Source of the DNA: an uncultured Alphaproteobacteria bacterium
GTDB lineage: Bacteria > Pseudomonadota > Alphaproteobacteria > HIMB59
NCBI GenBank assembly: GCA_902619375.1
Contig: CACNEB010000002.1
Coordinates: forward strand, 58,693 to 122,692
DNA: 64,000 nt
Direction: 5' to 3'
Position 1 is the first letter of the stretch. Each line of letters opens with the position of its first letter. The translations under genes were made by a program, and so were the position numbers. Below are positions 31,553-42,001 of the stretch, piece after piece. The notes under the pieces were generated by a model. That model did not search any database. It saw only the letters and a list, made by a program, of their open reading frames with translations, and was not told the origin of the DNA.

Positions 31553-32209
31553 ATGGACACTTATAATAGCAAGTATTACGAACCATTAGAGCAAATGATG
31601 GCAATAAGACATCAGTATATGTCAAAAATATTAAGAGATCATAGCGGTCAAGATATTTATGAATTCTTCAAGAATAAGAAGATTTTAGATCTTGGATGTG
31701 GAACTGGCGAATTCCTTAATAATTATTATGGTATGGGTGCAGAGTGTTCAGGTATTGATATCGAGAACAATTTTAAAATAAAAAACAAAATAAATTTTAA
31801 ACTCATTAATATAGAAGCTAATAAATTTTTAAAAAATTGTAAAAAAAAATTCGATGTTATTTTTTTGTTTGAATTCTTAGAACATTTAGAAGAACAAGAT
31901 AAGTATCAACTTTTTGAAAACTTAACTAAAAATCTCAATAAAAATGCATATATATTTATATCTACACTTAATAAGAATTTATTATCAAAATATTTAGCAA
32001 TTGATATTGCTGAGAAATTCTTAAAGCTACTTCCTAAAAAAACCCACAATTTTAATCTTTTTTTATCTCCCTCTAAATTACAATCAATTAGTCAAAAATA
32101 TAATTTAAATTTAATGAATATAGAGGGCATGCAATACAATCCAATTTTTAAATCTTTCAAACTAAGTAAATTTGATTTAGTAAATTACTTTGGTACTTTG
32201 AAATACTAA
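31553..32209 (+). CDS. ubiG: UbiG-like 3-demethylubiquinone/polyprenyl-dihydroxybenzoate O-methyltransferase
   Basis: KILDLGCGTGEFLNNYYGMGAECSGIDIE; ends VNYFGTLKY; divergent from lysC as often in alphaproteobacteria. Confidence 0.75.
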   Translation: MDTYNSKYYEPLEQMMAIRHQYMSKILRDHSGQDIYEFFKNKKILDLGCGTGEFLNNYYGMGAECSGIDIENNFKIKNKINFKLINIEANKFLKNCKKKFDVIFLFEFLEHLEEQDKYQLFENLTKNLNKNAYIFISTLNKNLLSKYLAIDIAEKFLKLLPKKTHNFNLFLSPSKLQSISQKYNLNLMNIEGMQYNPIFKSFKLSKFDLVNYFGTLKY

Positions 32210-32211
32210 TT

Positions 32212-32640
32212 TTAATTTTTTTCTTTTTTACTAAATGGAAGTCTTACTAAACCTATACCTTCATCGACCAATTCTTGACTTTCTTTTTCAGTTGCCTCTC
32301 CATAAATAGGTTTATCTTTCGCTTCACCATAATGTATTTTTCTAGCCTCTTCTGGAAATTTTTTTCCAACATATTTAAAATTTTTTTCTATTTCAGATTT
32401 AATTTTATTTAATTGTTTATTATAATTTGAAAATAATTTCTTTTTTTCACGATTTATTTTAGCTGAACTTGTTGATTTACCAGAAATGTTTGGTGCCATA
32501 ACTGACTTTGATATTGTTGATGAATTACAGAAAGGGCATTCAATTTGTTTTTTCCTTTTTTGTTTTTCAAAAGAGTTTGAGTCATCAAAACTAGCTTCAA
32601 ATATGTGTTGATTTTCACAAATTAAATCAAATTTTATCAT
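32212..32640 (-). CDS. DUF1178 family protein
   Basis: MIKFDLICENQHIFEASFDDSNSFEKQKRKKQIECPFCNSSTISKSVMAPNI. Confidence 0.88.
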   Translation of the reverse strand: MIKFDLICENQHIFEASFDDSNSFEKQKRKKQIECPFCNSSTISKSVMAPNISGKSTSSAKINREKKKLFSNYNKQLNKIKSEIEKNFKYVGKKFPEEARKIHYGEAKDKPIYGEATEKESQELVDEGIGLVRLPFSKKEKN

Positions 32641-32679
32641 TCTTTATATTTGGTCATTCAATGAAAATTTTCAATAATA

Positions 32680-33468
32680 TTAATCAAAATTTCTATCGTT
32701 ATCTAATACAGGTATTGCGTTTTGACACTCTCTAACTCTATTTAAATCAAGATCAGCAGCAATGATCTTTTCACCATCTTTGGCTTCAGCTAATGTCTCT
32801 CCCCAAGGGTCTACTATTAAAGTATGCCCATAAGTTACTCTTTTTTCATTATTTACTCCCCATTGATTAGGTGCCAATATAAAAACTCCATTCTCAATTG
32901 CTCTTGCCTTAATAAGAGAATGCCAATGAGCCTTGCCTGTTGTGTGCGTAAATGCTGAAGGGACAACAATAATTTGTGAACCTTTTTTTGCCAAAGCTCT
33001 GTACAATTTAGGATACCTTAAATCATAACAAATAGTATGACCAACTGAGTGACCCAATACTTTAGTGATTTTTAATTCACTTCCAGGTGAGTAAAAATTA
33101 CTTTCTTTGTATGACTCACCATTTTTTAATGTAATGTCAAACATATGAATTTTGTCATAAATTGAAATTATATCTCCGTCAGGATTAATTAAAATTGACC
33201 GATTAAATAATTTATCATTTTCGGTTATGGGAATTGATCCCAAAAGTAAATATACATTATTTATCTTTGAAAAATTTTTAAAATATTTTACAGAATCATG
33301 ATTCATTTCAATCAAAATTTTTGATTTACTTGATAAAAAGAGAAAACACTCCGGTAATAAAATGAAATCTGGACTTGAATTTAAACTATCTTGTAAAAAT
33401 TTTTTTGATTTTTCGAAATTTTCATCAAAGTTTGAACCGACTGTAATTTGAATCAGTGCAACCTTCAT
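32680..33468 (-). CDS. Carbon-nitrogen hydrolase (nitrilase superfamily)
   Basis: LLPECFLFL (Glu), YDKIHMFDI (Lys), VGHTICYDLRYPKLYRALAKKGSQIIVVPSAF (Cys). Confidence 0.92.
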   Translation of the reverse strand: MKVALIQITVGSNFDENFEKSKKFLQDSLNSSPDFILLPECFLFLSSKSKILIEMNHDSVKYFKNFSKINNVYLLLGSIPITENDKLFNRSILINPDGDIISIYDKIHMFDITLKNGESYKESNFYSPGSELKITKVLGHSVGHTICYDLRYPKLYRALAKKGSQIIVVPSAFTHTTGKAHWHSLIKARAIENGVFILAPNQWGVNNEKRVTYGHTLIVDPWGETLAEAKDGEKIIAADLDLNRVRECQNAIPVLDNDRNFD

Positions 33469-33777
33469 TTAATTATTTAGCTTATAAATAATATAATTTG
33501 AAACGTCTTTAATCGCTTTATGAATTTTTATTTTTTCTTGAGGTAAAATAGAAATACTATGGTTTGAAAATAATATATACTCTAATTCCTTGTTATCTTT
33601 TACTAGGGTTAATTTTAAAGTCTTATCTTTATTTAGAACTACAATTGGTTCTTCAGTAGAATACAAAAATTCATTATCATTATTTGAAGATATTAATTCA
33701 GTAAATTCATTATGAAATAATTCTGGATTTTCATAAAATGTAAGCCTTTTTTGATCTAAATTAAATCTCGATATCAT
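33469..33777 (-). CDS. Hypothetical protein
   Basis: 102-aa ORF filling the gap, abutting the nitrilase gene; no family recognised. Confidence 0.5.
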   Translation of the reverse strand: MISRFNLDQKRLTFYENPELFHNEFTELISSNNDNEFLYSTEEPIVVLNKDKTLKLTLVKDNKELEYILFSNHSISILPQEKIKIHKAIKDVSNYIIYKLNN

Positions 33778-33798
33778 GGTAAGTTACTTTAGCACATT

Positions 33799-34506
33799 AT
33801 GAATGAATTTAATTTAAAAAAGAGGGATATAAGAAGAAACGCTTATTTTGACAAAAATAATTTAATTGCAAAAAATGGGTCAGATTTAATAAATGATAAA
33901 TTAAAGTTCATGTCAAAAAAAATAGAAAACTGTCTAATTCTAGATGAGGATCTTTGCATAGAGGAGTCCAATTATACAAATACAAAAATTATAAATATCA
34001 ATGATATTAACGCAGTTGAAGGTAAGTTTGATGCTGCTATATCAAATTTTTCTCTACAAATACCATTGTTTTTGAATAGCAATGATATTTTTAATAAAAT
34101 TATATCTAAATTAAATGATAACAGTTTATTTTGCTTCAATACCATAACATCAAATTCAATGAGGACACTTCAAAATATTTTTTTAGAAATTGATGAAAAG
34201 ATTTTTGGTGGAGTTTATAGAAGATTTGGGCCATTTTTAGAAACTACGAAATTGATAGAAGATTTAAATAAAAGTAAATATAAAGATGTTGTAGTAGGTA
34301 TAGATAACTTAGAAATAAACTATAATTCTTTTAACAAAATTAGAAGTGATTTTAGAAAGTTTGGGATTTCAAATTTTTTTAATGAAAAACATAGATTTAA
34401 AAAAGATTTTTTAAAATTAACAAATAATTTATTTTCAAAATTAATAGATAATCATAAATATATTCCATTAGAAATAGAGATTGCTACATTTACATCATGG
34501 AAATAA
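33799..34506 (+). CDS. BioC/NDUFAF5-like methyltransferase-fold protein with degenerate SAM motif
   Basis: DAAISNFSLQ, GGVYRRFGPFLETTKLIEDLNKSKYKDVVVGIDNLEINYNSFNKIRSDFRKFG pattern of the NDUFAF5 family; N-terminal Gly-rich motif I absent. Confidence 0.6.
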   Translation: MNEFNLKKRDIRRNAYFDKNNLIAKNGSDLINDKLKFMSKKIENCLILDEDLCIEESNYTNTKIININDINAVEGKFDAAISNFSLQIPLFLNSNDIFNKIISKLNDNSLFCFNTITSNSMRTLQNIFLEIDEKIFGGVYRRFGPFLETTKLIEDLNKSKYKDVVVGIDNLEINYNSFNKIRSDFRKFGISNFFNEKHRFKKDFLKLTNNLFSKLIDNHKYIPLEIEIATFTSWK

Positions 34507-34532
34507 TATAAATTTAGTATATTTGTAGTTAA

Positions 34533-37001
34533 ATGTTCGAAAAAATTAATAATTTTTTTTCCTCAAAAAAAAATTCAAATTTAATTAAAGAAATTACAGA
34601 TAAATATATAAATAATATAAATCAATTAGAAGCACATATTTCAAATTTATCAAAAGAAGAAATGACTGATAAAATTGAAAACTTAAAAAAAAATTATATT
34701 TCTAATCAAAAAGAGGAGTTGTCAGATGAGGATATAAGTTTCGTATGTGCTCTATTGAGAGAAATATCAAAAAGAACTATTGAACTCAGACATTATGACT
34801 CACAAATAATTGGAGGTATTGCTCTTTATCATGGATTTGTTGCTGAAATGAAGACAGGAGAAGGCAAAACACTTGCCGCAACAATTCCAATCACATTAAA
34901 TTATGTCTTAAATAAAAAAGTTCATGTAATTACTGTTAATGATTATTTAGCAAAAAGAGACTCTCTTTGGATGAGGCCAATTTTTGAATACTTAAACATA
35001 AGCTGTTCATACATTCAAAACAGCCAAACTATTGAAGAAAAAGTAAGTAGCTATCAATCTCATGTCGTATATGGAAATAATAATGAATTTTGCTTTGATT
35101 ATCTAAGAGATAATTTAAGAGGTATCAATCAACCAAAAATGCAAAATGAGCATAATATAGCTTTAATTGATGAGGCTGACTCTGTACTAATCGATGAGTC
35201 TAGGTCACCTTTAGGTATTTCAGGACCTGTCAAAACCCCCATTCAACTATTTAAATTATGTTATGAAATTACTCAAGACCTCACAAAAGATGACGTTGAG
35301 GTAAATGAAGAAAGAAAAAATGTTTTACTTATAGATAGCGGTATTAAGAAAATAGAATTCAACCTAAAAAAAATTAATTTTTTAAAAGGAAATAGTTTGT
35401 TTGATAATGAAAATTTAGAAGCTTATCAAATTATAAATCAATCACTTAAGGCTCGTTTTTTGTATGAAAGAGACAAGGATTACGTTGTAAAAGATGGTCA
35501 AATTATTGTCATTGATGAGTTTTCAGGCAGATTAGCAGAAGGAAGAAGGTTTGGTGAAGGTCTTCATCAATCTTTGGAAGCTAAAGAAAATCTTAAAATA
35601 CAAGAAGAGAGTATTACTTTAGCAAGTATAACTTTTCAAAATTATTTTAAAAAATATCAAAAGTTATCTGGAATGACTGGTACCGCTCTTACTGAGTCAG
35701 AAGAGTTTTTGGAAATATATGGCTTGAGTGTAATTGAAATACCTACTCATAAACCTATGATCAGAATTGATCAAAATGATCAAATTTATAAAACTCCGGA
35801 CGAAAAATACAAAGCTGTTTTAGACTTAGTAAAAGAAAAATATGAAAAAGGTCAACCAATATTAGTTGGTACAACTTCAATTGAAAAATCAAATTTTATT
35901 TCAGATATATTAAAAACTAACAATATTCCTCACAATGTTTTAAATGCAAAAAATCATGAGAATGAGGCTGAAATTATTGCTTTAGCAGGCAAACCGTCAC
36001 AAGTAACGGTTGCTACTAATATGGCAGGTAGAGGTACCGATATTAGATTAGGTGGTAATCCAGAAATAGATAAAAATTTTAATGAGAATGATTACCAAAA
36101 GGTAATTGATTTGGGTGGGTTATGTATTTTAGGTACTGAAAGGCACGAGAGTAGAAGAATAGATAACCAATTAAGAGGAAGGTCTGGAAGACAGGGAGAT
36201 CCTGGACAAAGTATATTTTTTGTCTCATTAGAAGATGACCTAATGAGAATTTTTGGATCAGAGAAACTTCAATCTATGCTTTCAACATTGGGTCTTAAAA
36301 AAGGAGAAGTTATTGAACATAAATGGTTAACTTCATCAATTGAACGAGCACAAAAAAGAGTTGAGGGTCATAATTTTGACATTAGGAAACAATTATTAGA
36401 GTTTGATAATATTATTGATAAACAAAGAAATATAATTTACTCCAAAAGAGAAACTATTATTAATGATGATATAATAAATTTTGTTCAAGAAACTGAGGAT
36501 GAATTCATATCTAATTTGTTAGAAAGTGAAAAAGAAGAAATTAAGAATTTCTCAGACTTGTTGTCTTTTATTAAACCAGATGAAAATGATAATAAAGAGC
36601 ATTATCTATCTTCATTTAAAAAAATTAAAGATGAAAATTATGCAAAACATACAAATGCTTATATTTTTATACTAAGACAAGTAAGCCTTTCTATTTTAGA
36701 TAAAAATTGGCATAACCATATTCAAGAACTTACAAATATACGTATGTCTGTTAGTCTTAGCGGATACGGAGGGAAAGATCCAGTTAATGAATTTCGTAAG
36801 GCTTCTTTGAGTGCATTCAATCAACTAATATATGAAATACAAAAGCAAATGGTGTTAGTCTTAAATAATATTAGGGTTGAAAAAAAGAGTGAAAATCGAG
36901 AGAACAAAAATATTGAACCCATTACTAAAAAAATTGGAAGGAATGATCCTTGTCCTTGTGGATCAGGAAAAAAATATAAACAATGTCATGGAAGAAATTA
37001 A
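34533..37001 (+). CDS. secA: Protein translocase subunit SecA
   Basis: MKTGEGKTLAATIPITLN, GMTGTALTES, TNMAGRGTDI, C-terminal NDPCPCGSGKKYKQCHG. Confidence 0.98.
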   Translation: MFEKINNFFSSKKNSNLIKEITDKYINNINQLEAHISNLSKEEMTDKIENLKKNYISNQKEELSDEDISFVCALLREISKRTIELRHYDSQIIGGIALYHGFVAEMKTGEGKTLAATIPITLNYVLNKKVHVITVNDYLAKRDSLWMRPIFEYLNISCSYIQNSQTIEEKVSSYQSHVVYGNNNEFCFDYLRDNLRGINQPKMQNEHNIALIDEADSVLIDESRSPLGISGPVKTPIQLFKLCYEITQDLTKDDVEVNEERKNVLLIDSGIKKIEFNLKKINFLKGNSLFDNENLEAYQIINQSLKARFLYERDKDYVVKDGQIIVIDEFSGRLAEGRRFGEGLHQSLEAKENLKIQEESITLASITFQNYFKKYQKLSGMTGTALTESEEFLEIYGLSVIEIPTHKPMIRIDQNDQIYKTPDEKYKAVLDLVKEKYEKGQPILVGTTSIEKSNFISDILKTNNIPHNVLNAKNHENEAEIIALAGKPSQVTVATNMAGRGTDIRLGGNPEIDKNFNENDYQKVIDLGGLCILGTERHESRRIDNQLRGRSGRQGDPGQSIFFVSLEDDLMRIFGSEKLQSMLSTLGLKKGEVIEHKWLTSSIERAQKRVEGHNFDIRKQLLEFDNIIDKQRNIIYSKRETIINDDIINFVQETEDEFISNLLESEKEEIKNFSDLLSFIKPDENDNKEHYLSSFKKIKDENYAKHTNAYIFILRQVSLSILDKNWHNHIQELTNIRMSVSLSGYGGKDPVNEFRKASLSAFNQLIYEIQKQMVLVLNNIRVEKKSENRENKNIEPITKKIGRNDPCPCGSGKKYKQCHGRN

Positions 37002-37943
37002 TCAAACAATATAATTTAAATATCGATTATTTCTTTTCTCTATCAATTCATCTTTTGATAATAATTTAAGATCCTCAATACTTTTTATCAAAGCAACTTT
37101 AAGATCATTTGAGACCTTTTCAAAATGCCTATGAGCTCCTCCTACTGGCTCTTCAATAATTCGATCAATAATTTTTAATTCTAGGCAATCTGTTGCAGTT
37201 ATTTTTAGAGAATTAGATGCTGTCTCAGCAAAATCAGAAGATTTCCATAGTATTGACGAACAACCCTCAGGAGATATAACAGAATAAATCGAATTACTTA
37301 GCATTATGACAATATCACTTGTGGCTAGAGCAATTGCGCCACCTGATCCACCCTCGCCTATGACAATTGAAATACATGGTGTTTCACAATTTAGGGATAC
37401 TTTCATTGATTGGGCAATTGCCTCAGCTTGTCCCCTTTCTTCAGCGTCCTTACCAGGGTAAGCTCCAGATGTATCTACAAAACAAATTAAAGGTAAATTT
37501 AATTTTGAGGCTAATTTCATAATTCTTTGGGATTTTCTATAACCTTCGGGTTTTGCCATACCAAAATTATGTTTTAATCTCGTATTCATATCATTGCCCT
37601 TTTCAGTGCCTAGTATTATGACAGGTATGTTATCTAAAAAAGCAAAACCTGAAATAATGGCATTATCTTCAGAATAAAGTCTATCGCCATAAAGAGGTGT
37701 AAAATTTGTAAAAATACTATCTATATAGCCTTTTGTTTTAGGTCTATTTGGATGTCTTGCAAGTTTGACAATTTGCCAAGGTGATAAATTAGAGTAAATT
37801 CTATTTAACTCTGTTTGTTTTTTTTTCTCAATATCTTTAATTTTTCCATCAACATCTATATCACTTTCTTTTGAAAGCTTAATCAAAGATTGTATTTCCA
37901 TATCAAATTTTTCTAATTTTTCTTCAAAATCTAAGTAAAACAT
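37002..37943 (-). CDS. accA: Acetyl-CoA carboxylase carboxyltransferase subunit alpha
   Basis: GRPKTKGYIDSIF-like PNRPKTKGYIDSIF, NFGMAKPEGYRKSQRIMKLA, FVDTSGAYPGKDAEERGQAEAIA, SVISPEGCSSILWK. Confidence 0.97.
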   Translation of the reverse strand: MFYLDFEEKLEKFDMEIQSLIKLSKESDIDVDGKIKDIEKKKQTELNRIYSNLSPWQIVKLARHPNRPKTKGYIDSIFTNFTPLYGDRLYSEDNAIISGFAFLDNIPVIILGTEKGNDMNTRLKHNFGMAKPEGYRKSQRIMKLASKLNLPLICFVDTSGAYPGKDAEERGQAEAIAQSMKVSLNCETPCISIVIGEGGSGGAIALATSDIVIMLSNSIYSVISPEGCSSILWKSSDFAETASNSLKITATDCLELKIIDRIIEEPVGGAHRHFEKVSNDLKVALIKSIEDLKLLSKDELIEKRNNRYLNYIV

Positions 37944-37951
37944 TTTTAGGA

Positions 37952-38809
37952 CTATAATTTATTTTTTAATGGATGATAAGAGTCTAAAACTCTCTTTTTC
38001 ATTGACTTTGCAACTTTAGTATAAATTTCTGTTGTTGAAATGCTTGAGTGACCTAATAACTTTTGTATATGTCTAATATCAGCGTTATTTTCTAACATAG
38101 TGGTAGCAAATGAGTGCCTAAAAACATGAGAAGACAATTTATCTTTAATTATTGAGTCGTTATAACAATTTTCAAGAAATTTATTTACCGATCTAGCAGA
38201 AATCTTTTTATTTTTTAACGTAAATACAAATTGATTTTTTTTAACTAAATTTTTCAAAAGCTCCAAAAAATCTTTAATTATATATACTTTTCTTTCTTTG
38301 GAACCTTTTCCAAAGATGTAAATAGAATTATCTTGATGGTTAATATCAGACCATTTTATATTGAGTGCCTCTGATATTCTCAATCCTGATAAATAAATTA
38401 ATTTTAATACTAAAATATAAAGCTCTTTATTAGTCTGTTTTGAATTATATAAATTCATGAATATTTGTTCCATTTGTAATTTTGATATGGATTTTGGAAT
38501 TTTTTTTAAATTTGATAAGCTTTCAAATTCTTGAAAATCAATTTTTTCTATTATTTTTTCAGTTTGGAGAAACTTCAAAAAATTTTTTAAAGTTGATATT
38601 TTTCTATTTACACTCGATATTTTCAAATTTTTTTTTCTTAAATTAGTAATATATGTTTTTATATTAGTATTAAGATCACCAATTTTTACATTCTCAATAT
38701 TAAAAAATTGATTTAAATCAACTAAATAATTATTTACAGAGTTTCTTGAAAGATTTTTTTCAGAGATTAAAAATTGTGTGTATAAGTCTTTATATTTTTC
38801 ATATTTCAT
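37952..38809 (-). CDS. xerD: Tyrosine recombinase XerD-like
   Basis: LSGLRISEALNIKW, FGKGSKERKV, SSHVFRHSFATTMLENNADIRHIQKLLGHSSISTTEIYTKV. Confidence 0.92.
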   Translation of the reverse strand: MKYEKYKDLYTQFLISEKNLSRNSVNNYLVDLNQFFNIENVKIGDLNTNIKTYITNLRKKNLKISSVNRKISTLKNFLKFLQTEKIIEKIDFQEFESLSNLKKIPKSISKLQMEQIFMNLYNSKQTNKELYILVLKLIYLSGLRISEALNIKWSDINHQDNSIYIFGKGSKERKVYIIKDFLELLKNLVKKNQFVFTLKNKKISARSVNKFLENCYNDSIIKDKLSSHVFRHSFATTMLENNADIRHIQKLLGHSSISTTEIYTKVAKSMKKRVLDSYHPLKNKL

Positions 38810-40263
38810 AAATTAATTAAATGTGCTCTGAAGGCTAATTTTATCAATTCATTTTTTAAATATTCATTATCTATGATATAATTATTTAAGAAGTATAAAT
38901 CGAATTCATTTATCGAGTAAAATTTTTCACTTAAATTGACATAGTATATATATGAGTCAATCAAATTTAAATTTTCAGCTAAACTTGCCAAGTACACAGG
39001 ATTAACTGAGATTGTATCTGTCTCCGTTATTTTTAAATTGTCACTCTCTATAAAATTAATATTTCTATTCAAAAATAAAAATTTCATCAAAGGACTGTCT
39101 ATATTCTGATCGTTATCTGCATAGTATTTATTTTCGAAGTTTTTAATTAAATAATTCTTTAAAGCTGTTGCTATATCATTATTTTCGACTACACCTTTAG
39201 GAACATCCTTCAATAAAATAATCAAATTTTCTAAAAAACTTGAGTTTTCATAGAGTGATAAAAGCATTAAACCATTAATGTAATTTAAATTTCTTGAGGT
39301 TATTCTCATTTCACTAAATTGATCATTAACTAATCTGGATACATCATATAAATCCAGTTGTAATAGAGGAATATAGTTTTCTAAAATTTCAAGTTTTTTA
39401 TTATAGTTAATATTTTTTTGCATTTCTTCATACATAGCTAACTCTTTAGGTTTTACATTTAGCATTTCTAGCATAGATAAATATTGTGATTTATTTATGA
39501 CTCTATTTTTAAAAAGGTAATTTATTTGATAAAGATCAATTATATTTGATTTGAGATATATCTCTAATTCAAGAGTATTATTAATTTCATCCACATTGAC
39601 TTTTATACTATCAGAAATCAAAGTGATATATTTATCAATTAATCCTAATTCACTTAAGTTGTAATTGATTTCAATTGTATTATTTTTGAGAAAGTCTAAT
39701 AAAAATTTTGTGTTTAATTTATCAAACTCTTTTTGATCATAAATTTCAATTATAAAATTAATCTGCTCAAATTGATTATCTTTTAATAAGCATAAGATAT
39801 TATAGATCAAAATATTATCAAAATTTTTTTGATTATTATCCAATTCAAATAAATATCGACACAATTCATTAAATTGATTTGAGTCAAATAAATAAGCTAA
39901 ATAAGACTCATTGTGATTTGGGTTTTGAAATTCTTCAAAAATAACTTTTTCAAACAAATTTGAGTTAATTTGGTATCTATAATTTTTTTTATTGAATAAA
40001 TTTATTTTTTCGAAAAAAAAATCATTTTCATTTGAATATTCAGGATAAATATTACTATTTGTCAAAGGGTCAAATAGAGAATAAAAAAAATTGTTATTAT
40101 TTTCTGTGGTGTTTATAAGTTTTAAAAGAATTTCTTCTGATTTAATTGATGAAATTATATTGTTTTGTGAGAATGATTTTTCTTGAAATATGATTTCCTC
40201 ATTAACTACGTTGGCCTTCAATGGCAGAACTAATATTAGCAAAAAAAAAATGAGATATTTCAT
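38806..40263 (-). CDS. Hypothetical secreted protein (485 aa)
   Basis: Signal peptide MKYLIFFLLILVLPLKA; no recognised domain; ATGA overlap with an upstream 43-aa ORF. Confidence 0.6.
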   Translation of the reverse strand: MKYLIFFLLILVLPLKANVVNEEIIFQEKSFSQNNIISSIKSEEILLKLINTTENNNNFFYSLFDPLTNSNIYPEYSNENDFFFEKINLFNKKNYRYQINSNLFEKVIFEEFQNPNHNESYLAYLFDSNQFNELCRYLFELDNNQKNFDNILIYNILCLLKDNQFEQINFIIEIYDQKEFDKLNTKFLLDFLKNNTIEINYNLSELGLIDKYITLISDSIKVNVDEINNTLELEIYLKSNIIDLYQINYLFKNRVINKSQYLSMLEMLNVKPKELAMYEEMQKNINYNKKLEILENYIPLLQLDLYDVSRLVNDQFSEMRITSRNLNYINGLMLLSLYENSSFLENLIILLKDVPKGVVENNDIATALKNYLIKNFENKYYADNDQNIDSPLMKFLFLNRNINFIESDNLKITETDTISVNPVYLASLAENLNLIDSYIYYVNLSEKFYSINEFDLYFLNNYIIDNEYLKNELIKLAFRAHLINL

Positions 40264-40391
40264 GTGAACTGATCTATTGGAATGTCATAAACCTTTTCTT
40301 TTGTTGGTGCTGGTATTTTTATAGAATTGATTAAAACAAAACCTAATAAAATTAGTATAATAATCGTTGATAGTAATGCTATTTTTCTCAT
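40260..40391 (-). CDS. Small single-TM protein (43 aa), absent from the ORF track
   Basis: MRKIALLSTIIILILLGFVLINSIKIPAPTKEKVYDIPIDQFT; TGA overlaps the ATG of the 485-aa gene. Confidence 0.6.
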   Translation of the reverse strand: MRKIALLSTIIILILLGFVLINSIKIPAPTKEKVYDIPIDQFT

Positions 40392-40445
40392 TATTATTAA
40401 TTTATTGGTTTTTCATATTATATATTTAAAACATATCAAATAACA

Positions 40446-40949
40446 ATGGTGAAAAAAAAATTTGAAAAAATATGTATAATTGGTATGCCTGGATCAGGTA
40501 AATCCACGATTGGTAAGGCTTTATCTGATTACTTAAAATTTGATTTTTATGATACTGATGAACAAATTGAAATAGAAAGTCAATCTAAAATAAAGGACAT
40601 ATTTAATAAAGAGGGCGAGGAACATTTTAGAAAATTAGAAAGATCAATATTCAAAAAATTGATTTTGAAGAAAAAGATTGTTGTTTCTACAGGTGGGGGA
40701 ATAATTTTAAAAAATAAAGACCTTTTAAAGCAGACATTTAATATATATTTAAAATGTGATTTAGAAACTTTAATTAAAAGAACTTCGCGAAATAAAAATA
40801 GGCCCCTATTAAAAAATAATGTTGAGAAAAATATAAAAATACTTTTCAATAACAGAAAAGAAATTTACAATGAAGTTTCTGATTTTACAATTAATGCAAC
40901 AAGCAATACTCAAAAAACTATAAAAACCATATTAGAACATTTAAAATAA
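40446..40949 (+). CDS. aroK: Shikimate kinase
   Basis: IIGMPGSGKSTIGKALSDYLKFDFYDTDEQIE, STGGGIIL, RNRPLL-like NKNRPLLK. Confidence 0.96.
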   Translation: MVKKKFEKICIIGMPGSGKSTIGKALSDYLKFDFYDTDEQIEIESQSKIKDIFNKEGEEHFRKLERSIFKKLILKKKIVVSTGGGIILKNKDLLKQTFNIYLKCDLETLIKRTSRNKNRPLLKNNVEKNIKILFNNRKEIYNEVSDFTINATSNTQKTIKTILEHLK

Positions 40950-42001
40950 TGAAGATAAGAAAGATAATTGATAAACACACACACGAAATTGAATTTTTAA
41001 AAATTGCTCAATTAGAAAAAAAATTAATAAATAATATTTCAAATAACGATATTTTAATTTTTGATAGGAATATTGCAGAAATTGGATTAATCAAAAAGCT
41101 TTTAAAAAGATTTCCTAAACGTAGTATTGTTATTAAGGGCCATGAGAAAATTAAAAATATACACAACTATTCGTCTATAATTGAGAAAATAATTAAATTA
41201 GGAGTTCAACGTAAAACTATAATTTACTCATTTGGTGGTGGAACACTCGGAGACCTCTCAGGCTTTTTAGCATCTACAATATTAAGAGGAGTTGAACACG
41301 TAATGATACCTACTTCTCTTTTAGCAATGGTAGATAGCTCAATTGGTGGTAAGACAGGAATTAATAGTAAATTTGGTAAAAATTTAATTGGTACTTTTTA
41401 TCTTCCAAAGAAAGTATTTATATGTTCAGATTTTCTTAAAAGTTTACCAAAAAGGGAAATTGCATGTGGATATGCAGAAATAATAAAATATAGCCTTATT
41501 AACTCGAAGCAGCTTCATAAACTTCTTATTAAAAAATCGAAGGGTGACATAAATAAAATTATTAAACTTTCAATTAACTCGAAATTAAAATATGTCAGTG
41601 ATTTTAGGGAAAAATTAAAATCTAAAAATTCTAGAGCTATTCTAAACTTTGGACATACAATTGGTCATGCTATTGAAAATTCAAATTTTTATAAAGGTAA
41701 TCTAAAACATGGAGAGGCGATATCTTTAGGAATGATTGTAGAATTAAAAATTTCTAGTTTATTAAATTACTATCCTAAAAGAGTTGATGATTTAATTGAA
41801 ATTTTAAAAAAATATAATTTACCAGTAAACTACAACAAATATGTAAATAAAAAAACTATTCCATCATTAATAAAAAAAATTACATTTGATAAAAAAGTTA
41901 TAAACGAAGATGTTAATATTGCTCTCGTTGGAAAAAATGGAGGTTTTATTAAAAAGATTTCAATTAGAGATCTTAAATCTACTCTTAATCAAATAAAATA
42001 A
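40949..42001 (+). CDS. aroB: 3-dehydroquinate synthase
   Basis: FGGGTLGDLSGFLASTILRGVEHVMIPTSLLAMVDSSIGGKTGINSKFGKNLIGTFYLPK, NFGHTIGHAIE. Confidence 0.97.
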   Translation: MKIRKIIDKHTHEIEFLKIAQLEKKLINNISNNDILIFDRNIAEIGLIKKLLKRFPKRSIVIKGHEKIKNIHNYSSIIEKIIKLGVQRKTIIYSFGGGTLGDLSGFLASTILRGVEHVMIPTSLLAMVDSSIGGKTGINSKFGKNLIGTFYLPKKVFICSDFLKSLPKREIACGYAEIIKYSLINSKQLHKLLIKKSKGDINKIIKLSINSKLKYVSDFREKLKSKNSRAILNFGHTIGHAIENSNFYKGNLKHGEAISLGMIVELKISSLLNYYPKRVDDLIEILKKYNLPVNYNKYVNKKTIPSLIKKITFDKKVINEDVNIALVGKNGGFIKKISIRDLKSTLNQIK

